From Liopterus haemorrhoidalis (lineage: Eukaryota > Arthropoda > Insecta > Coleoptera > Dytiscidae), in NCBI GenBank assembly GCA_963971575.1, contig OZ020623.1, forward strand, positions 16,060,980-16,124,979: a stretch of 64,000 bases of DNA, read 5' to 3'. Of this stretch, positions 45,058-54,971 are shown piece by piece. Under the pieces are notes generated by a model. The model was given only the letters and a program-made list of their open reading frames with translations, was not told where the DNA came from and searched no databases. Numbering within the stretch: the first letter of the stretch is position 1; every line of letters begins with the position of its first letter. The translations under genes and the position numbers were made by a program.

Positions 45058-46353
45058 TACTAATAAGAAGAATTATAATTTTTATTAAACTTCAAAAAGG
45101 TACAAGTTAGGTCGATAGAGTGTAATTAGTACACAGAAAATAATTGAACAGTATTACATAGAATATAAATTAAATAGTGTATACAATTTGGTCATGGAAG
45201 AATCCTTGCAGTGAATAGTCTTTTCAAGAAGAATGTTTTTAAACTTCTTCTTAAATATGGAGGTTCTTTCTTGTCTGAGGCCCTCTGGGAGATGATTATA
45301 TATGCGGATTCCTATCTTCTGTCTTGATGAAGGATTTAATCTGACTTTAGGAACTGTAAGATTTTTCTTAGACCGAATATTGTGGTTATGAGATTGTTCT
45401 CTTGTACTTAGGGTTGAACACATTTTCTTAATTTCCATAGCTTTAATTAATACAAATTGGCCACGAAAAGTAAGAATCTTGAGCTTCTTGAAAATAGGTT
45501 TACAATGACTAGTTCTTGAAGAAGCTACAATAGCTCTGACAGCCTTTTCTTGTAATTTAAATACCCTTTCTGCTTGTGGCGTACCACCCCATCGTAGTAG
45601 CCATATGACATGATGGAGTGAAATAAACAAAAATAGGTTTGTAGGGCAATTTGTTGATTTGTTACACTGTTGAGTTTCAAACCGATTTTGTCTACATGAA
45701 GGTGCAGTCCTAGGAAAGTACCTGTCTCATTACTTCCACGTTGTCTATTTGATGTAAAGTTGATAGTTTTTGTATTGTTCTGATTGAGCGTTAATTCATT
45801 AGCTCCAAAGCATACTGCTGCTTCGGAATAAGAAATAGATGTTTTCTGTTTCAAACTTTCTGGATCGTTGTCACTAGTTCCTAATGTTGTATCGTCCGCA
45901 AATATAACAGGGAAAAATGTTACGTTGTCCGGCAGATCGTTTATATATATTATGAAAAAGAGGGGTTCTAAGATCGAACTTTGTGGTACACCTTCCTCAA
46001 TAATTAAGGGTTCACTGAATGAGGTTTTGTGACATACTATCTGTTTCCTATTTGTTAAATAGGACTGTATGAGCTTGAGAGGAGTACCTCTGATACCATA
46101 ATATTCTAATTTATTCAAAAGATGTTAATGTGGTACAAAGTCGAACGCTTTACTTAAGTCATATAACTGAATGGAACAATCTTGCTTATCTTCCAGTGCT
46201 GTACAGATATATTGAATTAATCCCTTTGCTGCGTCCGTTGTATTTCTGTCCGGTCGAAAGTCATATTGTTGATCAGAGAAGTAATAAATTTTCTCAAAGA
46301 AGTTTATAAGTTGGTTTGCAATCACACGTTCCAAAATTTTAGAAAATATTGGT
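45058..46353 (-). pseudogene. Jockey-like LINE, reverse transcriptase to C-terminus
   Basis: From 46365 leftwards: MSIVPIFSKILERVIANQLI, AAKGLIQYICTALEDKQDCS, then after a stop KLEYYGIRGTPLKLIQSYL, GVPQSSILEPLFFIIYINDL (two Gly changed) and VIFADDTTLG, the catalytic YADD-type motif. After a frameshift come EKAVRAIVASSRTSHCKPIF and RQKIGIRIYNHLPEGL, ending at 45154. No RNase H. The endonuclease and first part of the polymerase are missing, so it is a 5'-truncated insertion in LTR1. Confidence 0.8.
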
Positions 46354-46454
46354 ACAATAGACATAAAAATAAATATTTAGAACATCCTATGTCAAACATT
46401 GATGTTAATACAATTTGTATAATGATAATTTTTAGAATAAAGAATATTTAAACA

Positions 46455-46488
46455 TGGCGCAGTCGGTAGGATACGAACCTACGCTGCC
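46455..46488 (+). promoter_or_regulatory. Primer-binding site complementary to serine tRNA
   Basis: TGGCGCAGTCGGTAGGAT follows the CA end of LTR1 with no spacer. Its complement is the 3' end of a tRNA (..ATCCTACCGACTGCGCCA), matching the arthropod serine-tRNA acceptor arm as I know it. Complementarity goes on through a whole T arm (GTAGG-TTCGTAT-CCTAC), about 34 bases, beyond the usual 18. Confidence 0.7.
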
Positions 46489-46689
46489 AAAAGAAAGACG
46501 TTATGTAACGGTATCCGTATCCTAAAATACAAGGGTCCTAGAAAACAAATAGACATAAAATAAATTTTTAGTACATCGAATGTCAAATATTGATGTCAAT
46601 ACAATTTGTATAATAATAATTCTTATAATAAAGAACATTTTAACACAAAATTACGTCAAATAAGCTATTTTGGGAGTCTCTCTTGAGCA

Positions 46690-46990
46690 CATATTTCTTA
46701 TATTATTCAATTTTGTAAACTACTGGGGTAGAAGAGAACTTTTTTGTAATTCGCCTGTTTTCATCAAGCAGTTTTTTAAACGTAGCAATATTCACAATAG
46801 TAACTATTTCACGGGGCCTTCCTGGACGAGGATCATCATTTATGTCAAAAATTTCTCTTTGAAATTGTTTATACCAACGAAACATATGTGCTCCGACTTG
46901 TACAATTCTGAGAAAAAAATAGTAAATATTTCGGAGATACACTCGTCCGCAGACAAACCACGTTTGGAATTGTATATATTTTCTTAATAT
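46690..46990 (-). pseudogene. Mariner N-terminal fragment
   Basis: The minus strand reads VGAHMFRWYKQFQREIFDIN, DDPRPGRPREI and FKKLLDENRRITKKF, the first helix-turn-helix, GRP hinge and start of the second. Related to the relic at 62750-63545. A mariner-like end (AAGGTGTTTGATAAGTAAG, about 44900) on the far side of the LTR element suggests that element landed inside this mariner. Confidence 0.6.
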
Positions 46991-46999
46991 AGTGAATTT

Positions 47000-47445
47000 T
47001 GAAACAACATCTACGAAATAAATATACTATAAAAGAGTTTATTGAGAAATACTTTCATTTCTCTGCTTTCTGTCTAACCAATTAATTGAGTGAATTTTTT
47101 TAGAACTGATATAAATATGCATTGACAATAAGAGAACAAAATTAATGATCCATTAAAAGTTTCTTTGCCTAAAGGCACTTTTTAAAATTTAAATCTATTA
47201 TTTTTTAATTAATTAATTGGCGACGTCCAGATAAGAAAGTAAAGCAGGAAAAACTTTCTTATTTTCAAATAAAATTTCTGAAATTACTCCCTTTTAGATC
47301 ACAGTTAGGACTAGTTTCACAAAGTCAGAAGAAAACTATTTGGTAACCCATATTTTGCTTAGTGTTATGGATTATTTTTTCTCTTTGGATTTTTCTGCTA
47401 TGGATCTTTTCCTTGGTTTTTGTATTATTTATTTCTGTTATGCCG
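47000..47445. other. No gene seen
   Basis: AT-rich sequence between two mariner relics, nothing recognised. Confidence 0.4.
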
Positions 47446-47711
47446 TTTAGGGAGTAATGATAAAGGTATTTGTGGAAAACACACAATTACATCAAATCGC
47501 CGGAAAGTGATTCTTCTCCATGACAATGCTCGGTCCCATGATGCTATAGCCGTGAAACAAACATTGATGGAGCTCAAATGGGACTTTCTCCCATACCAAA
47601 AGTACGAGGGCTGATTGATATACAGGGCTGTGCAAAACATTTGCAACTCAACCTATATGTTGTTGCTTTTATCTAATTAAATTCAATCAGAATTTTTGTT
47701 TATTATTATTA

Positions 47712-48476
47712 TGGGGTTTGTCAGGTCTTGACAAGCGTCCACTAATCTCAAACTTCAGCAACCTTTTGAGCCGCGTCATACTAGAGATTAGTGGAGCTAA
47801 ATACACATGACTGCATCCCAAACCCTGGCGATATTCAGCCGCGGAAATTATGCTAGATCCAGTGCCCGCACAATGCGGAGCGACCCGAGCAGCACTGCTT
47901 TCTGCATCCTGCATATCAAAGAGTTGGCAGAAGATCTGCAGACGGGAATGGACTCGATTTCCCTTCGAAAGGAGGCTTTCATACCACCCAAAACACCAAC
48001 TATCAGGACTACAAGCTTAACTTTATACCCGGGATACAGCTTTCTAAGCTCGGACAAGAGGTCCATATACTTGCACCTCTTTCCTCCTCCTTGAGAGAGA
48101 TATTCTTCTCAGCTGGACTTGAGAATTCGATCACAAACATCTGTTTGGTCTCGATATCCAGGAGGGTTATGTCCGGCTTAGTGGCTGTCAGTAACGTCGA
48201 GGTGGAGAAAGAGTAATTCCAATAAATTCGGCACTAGGAATTTTCCACCACCGATTCTATGTCAGTAGGGACGTACGGCATAACTGGTATTTGGTCAATA
48301 CCATAGGCATGTCTAAGATGATAGTAGAGCACGCGGAGAGCAGCATTATGTCGAGACACGTAGCTCGACGCTGCAAGAGATGGACAAGCAGACAGAATGT
48401 GCATAATCGTTTCAGAATGGTGGTGGCACAACCTACAGAGTGTGGACTCCGTTATTTGGAATATGCGGGCCCTGTA
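47712..48476 (-). pseudogene. R4/Dong-like LINE (RLE-type), 3' part
   Basis: On the minus strand: STLCRLCHHHSETIMHILSA and CPSLAASSYVSRHN (a CCHC finger), then, past one stop, KPDITLLDIETKQMFVIEFS, a PD..(D/E)xE-type restriction-like endonuclease core. After a frameshift come MDLLSELRKLYPGYKVKLVV and IVRALDLA, then stop. Finger followed by endonuclease after the polymerase is the layout of R2/R4/NeSL LINEs. AAT/ATT repeats lie on both sides, as expected for Dong-type targeting of TAA repeats. Confidence 0.72.
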
Positions 48477-48493
48477 TATTATTATTATTATGC

Positions 48494-49408
48494 ATGACAC
48501 AGAAAGAAATTTCTGAGAAGTATAAGATTCATAAATCTAAAATTTCCAGCGTTGTGAAGAGTGGAAGAGTTGAACCTTACCATAAGCAAGAACGACCTGT
48601 AAAATAACGCCCGAGAGGACCGTGAAATACTAAATTTTTTTTTTAAATCCTCAAATATCTTCCAAAGATATCAAAGACAGCATAGGACTAGATTTAAATA
48701 CATCAAATATAAGGCAACGGGCGATAGAAAATAATCAACGCAGCTACAAAATAGCAAAAAAACCCTTTGTTTCAAATAAAATTCGGTTAGTTCGTCTACA
48801 ATTTGCATAAACCGGAGTCAACACAAATGGGGAACAGTATTGTTTTCAGATGAAACAAAATTCAATTTGGAAGTGATGGCAAACCGAATGTCAGAAGGCC
48901 TAGAAATGAAAGATTTAATCCGAGATACACAAAAGGGACAGTTAAATTTGGAGATGGAAACGTTATGGCCTGGGGATGCTTCTCGGCACCAGGTATAGGT
49001 CCACTAAGACGAATTTATGGCATTATGAATACTTTGGATTATAGAGATATTTTGCAAAATACAATGCTTCCGTACGCAGACTGGAATATGCCACTTGTTT
49101 GGAGGTATCAGCATGATAACGATCCAAAGCACACGGCCAATATCGTCAAAGATTGGATCGAAGAGCAAAATATTGATGTTATTAAGTTGCCGGCACAATC
49201 CCCAGACCTCAACCCCATCGATAATCTTTGGGAGATTGTCAAACGCCGAATAGGCAATCAGAAATTAAAAAACCCGGACGATTTGTTTGAGGAAGCAAAA
49301 GGGCAATGGGAGGCCATTCCAATTACCATAATTAATAATTTAATTCAATCAATGCTTCGCCGATGTGCCTTAGTCATTAAACAAAAAGGTTTCTCTACAA
49401 AACATTAA
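48494..49408 (+). pseudogene. Tc1-like transposase relic
   Basis: Frames give MTQKEISEKYKIHKSKISSV (HTH), after stops VLFSDETKFNLE (first Asp), then an open stretch from 48965: MAWGCFSAPGIGPLRRIYGI, WRYQHDNDPKHTANIVKDWI (second Asp) and PDLNPIDNLWEIVKRR, ending at 49408. Tc1 proteins have NPIE here; this copy has NPID, so the triad reads DD34D rather than DD34E. The start of the gene is lost at the LINE insertion. Confidence 0.82.
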
Positions 49409-49732
49409 TTATTTAATATGAAATTTATGCAGGTTGCAAATGTTTTGCACATGCTAATTATTAATAATTTTATATTTTTCTATTGTTTTTGTATAAACAA
49501 TAGTTTATATCTATTATTATCTATGTATTTTATTTGCGAATAAATATTAATAATGAAAATAATAATAAACAAAAATTCTGATTGAATTTAATTAAAAAAT
49601 GAACAATATTCAAACATATAGGTTCAGTTACAAATGTTTTGCACAGCACTGTATATAAGGTCTCCAATAACGTCATTGTGTGAGTAGTGGGGATAGAAAC
49701 AAGTACTAACCTTCAAACGGTAATTTCGAGTA

Positions 49733-51325
49733 GGGGAGGGTGGGGCAAGTGAGACACCTTAAGGGAAAACATTGTTTAAAAAATACAGTTTTAAAGATTA
49801 AGCAAAAACACTTGAAGCAAAATAAACTTCAATCTTTGGTCTTTACAATAAACATAAAACAATTAATAAAAAAAAAAATCTTTAACAAAAAATATGAAAT
49901 TACTTATAATGCTGCAAATTACTCGCTTGCCCCACCCTACGGGGTAAGTGAGTTATTGCAGAAAAATTAACGACAAAATTCACAAATATAGGTATTGCAC
50001 CCTTTTTCATTGTCAGTGAAACCTCATGCATCCACTGAACGCATTGTCACGCATTATCCATTCTTCTTGGGACGTATTTGCATATATTTCATTACAATAA
50101 AGGCAAGGAATATTTTTCTCACTTTCAGCTACTTGTTCTCTTTTTGCTTTCAATTTCTTGGAATTATTTTTGTGTTTCTCCTTTACCAATATTGTCTTTT
50201 TACTTGCTTCTTTCGATTCCTGCTTTATCTGTAATTCATTTTTATATGGAAAGCTAGTTATAATTTTAGACCCTTTCTTCCTTGTTCTTTTTCTCTTGCT
50301 AGGTTGATGAGCGTTCTTTTTCTCTTGAATGTCAAGGCGATATTTCAGACACTGTGATATAGCTGCATGATGGACAGAATTACCCTGTTAATGAAGATTA
50401 ACAGGGTAATTCTGTCTATTGCTAGATGAAGGAATTTGTTCCTCTCTTGCAGGAGAAACATTCAAACAAGTTTCTTGACTCTTATTGCAGACCATTTCAA
50501 CATTTGTATTCAAGGCTTCTGCAGCAGCAAAGTCACTTTCTTGGAATACTTCAGGATTATATGGAGAAATGCCTGCTTTTTCAAAACCTTTGATTATATT
50601 TGAAGGTGTCATAGCTTTTATAAAAGCATTTTTAATAATATCTGGCATGTCATATTCCGTTATTTTTTTGCCAGGATTATTAGTCAACCAGCGGTCCATT
50701 TCTCCAACCAAATACGTTTTAAGTGGCCAAATACACTTATGTCTAATGGTTGGAGTTTGTTCGATGTATGGGGTGGGGTAAGGTTAAAATAATTACTCCA
50801 GATTTTCAATTAATTGCCAATTCAATTACCTCCAATGACTTATGACTAGAATGTCCATCTTAAAGCTTTGAAAATAAAGTTTTAAACAAATAAAACTTAA
50901 GTTAAGAACTTTTAGAAATAGCGGGGCAAGTGAGCCACTTCGCATGACTCATTTGCCCCATCTAGTATAAATAAAATAAAAAATTCGTAGACCAAAACTA
51001 GTAATTCTGACAACACCGTAATTCTTAGTGGAGGTTAGAAAAACATCATATAATTTGTCCTATATACTTTTAAAAATTTAGAAACCAAGCGAATATTTCA
51101 TAATATTTTATTATATACTAATAACTTACTACAACAAAGTCTGTGAAAATAATTAAATCAGTTTATTTACTTTATTTCAAACTAGATCCTTACAAAACTG
51201 CTCCGATATTTGACGTTTGTCATTTCACATATACCAGAATCGTTGGAAGTTACTAGGTTGCCAAACTTAAAAGTTATGGGCCAAAACGCACTTGCCCCGT
51301 ATGACTCACTTGCCCCACCCACCCC
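49733..51325 (-). mobile_element. pogo/Tigger-like element
   Basis: Ends GGGG(A/T)GGGTGGGGCAAGTG with TA on both sides (49731-49732, 51326-51327). GGGGCAAGTGAG-like words recur inside near both ends (about 49925, 50925, 50950, 51290). It holds a decayed minus-strand pogo transposase tail. Confidence 0.78.
50388..50790 (-). pseudogene. pogo/Tigger transposase C-terminal relic
   Basis: From the right: PPHTSNKLQPLDISVFGHLK (the block with the last catalytic region of DDE_1 proteins), after a frameshift MDRWLTNNPGKKITEYDMPD, IIKNAFIKAMTPSNIIKGFE and KAGISPYNPEVFQESDFAAA. N-terminal CENP-B-type domains and the first Asp residues are absent. Confidence 0.78.
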
Positions 51326-51439
51326 TATCTCGTCTTAGCATGCAAAGTTTTAGTTTCCTGTATACCGTCGTTAAGTATCAGTCTCATTTATCTTGAGTTC
51401 GATTTCTGAGATGCTTACTGAGCAAATATCCGTGATAGA

Positions 51440-51860
51440 ATTTTTAACACTGCAATTTTTAACACACCATCGAAATTTACAGGCGTTTGAAAGCTGTTTA
51501 TGACAACGATTGTATGGATGTGAAGAATGTTCGCCAGTGGGTTCTATGTGCAAATCTCTGTCATAGAAGCGTTTGACGAAAAGCGATCAGGTCGACCAGT
51601 ATCAGTGACGCATGAAAGGAATCAAAACCCACCCTCCATACAGTCCTGATTTGGCTCCTTCAGATTTCTGGTTGTTCCCAAAGTTGAAGAAGGTATTGAA
51701 AGTTCAACATTTTTCATCACATACTGAAGTTCAGGCTGCTGCTCGCATTTGGATCAACAGTAAATAAGAAAGTTTTTTCATGGACGGAATGAAGAAATTG
51801 ATTCAGCGTTTTTGAGAAATATGTTGCACTAAATGGTGATTATGTGGAAAAATAATTATG
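51440..51860 (+). pseudogene. Inner mariner transposase relic
   Basis: An N-terminal piece (LKAVYDNDCMDVKNVRQWVL) runs quickly into HPPYSPDLAPSDFWLFPKLK (third Asp) and a tail RFEKYVALNGDYVEK, the region with the first two Asp residues being deleted. Several stops and frame changes. It belongs to the element at 47605-51971. Confidence 0.72.
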
Positions 51861-52147
51861 TACGTGGGCAGTACAATAAATTTACTTCATTTTGAGACTT
51901 GTTTCATTATTTTGTCTTTTTTTTATTCTTATTTTATAGAGTTGGAGACCTTATATATTAATCCGCCTTCGTATTTTTCGGTCCTGCTCCCAAGCGATTA
52001 CCATCTGTTCCTATCGATGCAACACGGAGAAGTCGAAAATTGTGTTGCTGAATGGATTGGCTCAAAAGACGGACCATTCTTCTGTTTTGGAATTAAATTT
52101 TTGCCAAAAAAAGTAAAAGTTTTCGAGGACAAATACTTTGATTAAAA

Positions 52148-53199
52148 CCCATTAATGGCCAAAGGTTCGTATACGCAACCTTTTAGAAATTACTTTTTTT
52201 AAGGAAAGCAATTGTTTTATTTTTATTGCATAATTATTTTACAAGCATTACTAGAATACAATAGCTTCGTGAATATTTTATTTCGCAGTTTATTTAAAGA
52301 GTATATTTTTTTAAATATTTTGAAATTGGTAAATTTTTGAAGATTTTACTGATTTATAAAAGCAAGCATTTTCTATACACTTGTTGGTAATATAAAATAT
52401 ATATATATATAGTCAAACCGTATGAGAACACTGTTATGAATTATCCTATTTTGAAAAAATATAAATTTTATCTGTCATGTTGCTGTGTACATCATTCAAA
52501 TTTATGGGGTGCTTATACGCACCTTTGGCCAAATCAGTGAAATGTACAGACGTGATTCATCATCGACATGTCTCATCTTGTCTTAGCCATCTAACCTATT
52601 GTTCATTTCTACTGTGTGTTCTTTCATAGTTCAGTATATTTATTTACAGAATAAGTATAGTGAAAATAAAAATTAGTTGTACAGTTGTCAAATGATAGTA
52701 AAATTTCTTAATTGGTCACGACTAACAGTTGCTCTTATGAAGTATCAGAATAATTCAGATACTGATAGAGAAGCAAAAAATTCAAACTATGGGCGTCCTT
52801 CAAAAAACAGTTTATCAGATGTCATCAGATTTGATAATATTGGTCATCTGATAAGAGGCATGAAACGAATGTAAAAAAAAAAATGCAGTTTGTCTAAGAT
52901 CAACTCTCTTATTTATGTGTAAAATGTAAAGTACATCTGTGCTCAGAGTGTTTTGAAATGTTTCATTCCAAATAAGTTCATATTTCATTCATAAATAAAA
53001 TAATTTGCTTATTACATGTTTACTTATATCTGATATTGTTATTAGCCAAGGGTGCGTATACGCATCCTTGTATTCCTGTAGAGTTAAGCATATATATTTT
53101 TTCAAAATGCATTAATTGTCTAAGTTGATGTATTTTAATTAATTTGCATTACAAGTTTTGTGAAAAATATTTTTTCTTAATAGCTGGGCCATTAATGGG
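52148..53199 (+). mobile_element. piggyBac-like element, internally deleted
   Basis: Inverted ends CCCATTAATGGCC next to TTAA on both sides (52142-52145 and 53200-53203; two extra A at the left). Palindromic GTATACGC words flanked by AGGGTG/ACCTT occur three times (about 52170, 52513, 53055). A decayed piggyBac C-terminus lies inside. The left TTAA contains the stop codon of the outer mariner. Confidence 0.8.
52680..52975 (+). pseudogene. piggyBac transposase C-terminal Cys-rich domain relic
   Basis: The sequence reads RPSKNSLSDVIRFDNIGHLI, then, after a frameshift at an A run, KCSLSKINS and YLCVKCKVHLCSECFEMFH. RFD.IGH followed by a Cys-rich finger (C..C....C..CF..FH) is the standard end of piggyBac transposases and binds the element ends. 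The DDD catalytic region is missing. Confidence 0.78.
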
Positions 53200-53207
53200 T
53201 TAATATA

Positions 53208-54418
53208 ATGACGCATTTTGTTATTGAAAAAAAATTGACCTTCCCTAACATCAGTCAAAAACTCTATAACAAAATACCTCCGTGGATCAGAAAACACCCT
53301 AGATACAATCTGATACTGACGTCATATAAAAAAAGTGATACCAACCCGGAAGTGTTCAAAAAATTATATAATGAACAACTGAGCAAGTACGAAGATTTCT
53401 TTCATATTTTTACGGATGGATCCAAAATCGAAGATAAAACGGGCTGTGCAGTGTTAGCTAACGAAGACATTTTAGAATTCCACCTCCCAAATATGGCTAG
53501 CGTGTTTACTGCAGAAGCGTACAGTATCTTAAAAGCCAGTGAACTTATAAATGGAAGAAATCAGACTACAAGCAATTATCTTATTCAAACCGATTCTCTG
53601 AGCACAATCCAATGTATCCAGCAGACGTACAACTGAAACCACGTGGTCCAACAAATTCAAAGCAACTTCCACTCAGCGCTAGATAAAGGTAATAAAATCA
53701 CTCTGTTATGGATCCCCTCACATGTGGGAATTATGGGTAATGAAAAAGTAGACCAGGCAGCAAAAAACGCAACCTCAAGCAACGTCATCGATACAACAAT
53801 TATGCCATATGATTTTAAAAGCTATGTAAAAAAGAAAACCAGCGAAAATTTCAACTCCTTCTGGAATACCCTAAATAACAACAAATTAAGAAGAATAAAA
53901 CCATCCATCAGCCACTGGTATACTCCAGAAGACAGAAAAGAGCAAGTTATAATGACTAGACTGCGAATCGGCCACACTCTCATTACCCATAAACACCTCA
54001 TGCAGAAAAAAGAACAGAAAATATGCCAAACATGTAACAGCCCAATAACTGTTAAACATATTCTCATTGAATGTGTGAAGTACACTAGAGAAAGAGCCCA
54101 AAACAGCATCCCAAACTCCTTGGAAGAGGCCCTATCTAACAGTATGGAAGCTACAGTCAAAATCTTAAAATATCTAGAAGACATTAACCTAACAAATAAA
54201 ATATAGGCAAAAATGTAACGAACGACTATTGTAAAAATCTTCACTGTAATGTAATATGTAATATGTAATTTTATGTAATTGAAATTTCTTGCTAACACCT
54301 AAGTATAATGAACTAATTTAATGTAATATTTGTAACTGTTACGGGGTGTTAATTACCATGTAGTTGACACACCCCAAAATAAATTTTAAATAAAAAAATA
54401 AATAAATAAATAAATATT
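53208..54418 (+). pseudogene. LINE ORF2 end with complete RNase H and zinc knuckle
   Basis: From 53208: FHIFTDGSKIED (D70), VFTAEAYSILKA (E103), LIQTDSLSTI (D129). After a single TGA at 53635 comes ITLLWIPSHVGIMGNEKVDQ (His, Asp). Next MTRLRIGHTLITHKHLM and CQTCNSPITVKHILIECVKY, ending NLTNKI at 54206; a 3' UTR and AAATAAAT tail reach 54418. All RNase H catalytic residues are present. This layout is that of I/R1-group LINEs; the polymerase is missing. Confidence 0.82.
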
Positions 54419-54444
54419 CAAGAAACACAAGAAAACAGCAACTT

Positions 54445-54720
54445 TCAATGCAATCTCCAAATATTCTCTTTCGTAGAAATTTCCAAAAGTTCCCTAGAAT
54501 TTAAATAGTGACAAAGTGTGTAGATTTCCGCTGGAATATCCTGTATATATACCCACATCATGATATCTTTGTAGACAACAAATAACTGAGTGTAATTGTA
54601 CACGGTGTAGTGGTACTTGGCGGCAGAAGTTCCATTCACAGTGCCAGAGTAATGCAATGTGCAAAACCAGCTCTCAAACATACGAGCTCCGCATTGCACG
54701 TTTGCACACAGAACGTACAC
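54445..54720 (-). other. Unrecognised 91-codon open frame
   Basis: It begins MYVLCANVQCGARMFESWFC and is rich in Tyr and Cys with less AT-biased codons than its surroundings. No family recognised; it may be a host exon, a TE remnant or chance. Confidence 0.2.
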
Positions 54721-54878
54721 AGAATCTCTTTATGTCACTATGTAAACTTAAATTTCAGATTTAATACTTGATACAATACTCCAGATACACTTTATGCCAC
54801 ATCTTAACAATGAATGTACAGCGATTGACGATTTAACAAGTGAAGAGCCTATTTCCAAAATGTCACTTGTCCATTTTT

Positions 54879-54925
54879 AGGGTTTTGTAGGTATGACCAA
54901 AAAACCCTTATACCGTCATTTTGTC

Positions 54926-54971
<46 letters not shown>

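Larger units (their letters stand above)
45007..46645 (+). mobile_element. Miniature LTR element (TRIM-like) with nested LINE
   Basis: Two LTRs of about 145 bp: LTR1 at 45007-46454 (split by a LINE), LTR2 at 46503-46645. Both run from RTGTWA through CCTAGAAAAMAAATAGACAT-like sequence to a CA end. Between them lie only 48 bp: a tRNA primer-binding site directly after LTR1 and a short purine run (AAAAGAAAGACG) before LTR2. CAAA flanks both sides (45003-45006, 46646-46649). It has no gag or pol and would rely on proteins of another LTR element. Confidence 0.72.
47623..49651 (+). mobile_element. Tc1-like transposon inserted in a mariner terminal repeat
   Basis: Inverted ends CAG(G/T)GCTGTGCAAAACATT, about 80 bp long with gaps, flanked by TA (47621-47622, 49652-49653). 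Its left repeat is followed by an RLE-type LINE (47712-48476), then the transposase relic. Confidence 0.82.
47605..51971 (+). mobile_element. Inner mariner, itself holding a Tc1 and a pogo element
   Basis: Left end CGAGGGCTGATTGATA, interrupted by Tc1 and continuing TATAAGGTCTCCAA at 49654. The right end, reverse complemented, is CGAAGGCGGATTAATATATA then AGGTCTCCAA. TA lies on both sides. Removing Tc1 (2029 bp) and pogo (1593 bp) leaves about 740 bp, an internally deleted mariner. Confidence 0.82.
47448..52146 (+). pseudogene. Outer mariner (cecropia-like) relic, split by a second mariner
   Basis: The left piece (47448-47602) reads RKVILLHDNARSHDAIAVKQ (second Asp) and TLMELKWDFLP. The right piece (51974-52146) reads YFSVLLPSDYHLFLSMQHGE (third Asp), VAEWIGSKDGPFF and KYFD then stop. 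They join across a TA duplication (47603-47604, 51972-51973), matching the uninterrupted relative near 16770. The N-terminal half is missing. Confidence 0.82.

Noticed and set aside
46455..46545. A tRNA-derived SINE at the tRNA-like segment
   Set aside because: The segment starts with TGG directly after an LTR end in CA, is flanked by two matching LTRs and holds only the tRNA 3' part in antisense, so a primer-binding site explains it better.
53822..54298. 158-codon minus-strand frame
   Set aside because: It is the shadow of the RNase H LINE on the plus strand, whose protein is clearly recognisable.
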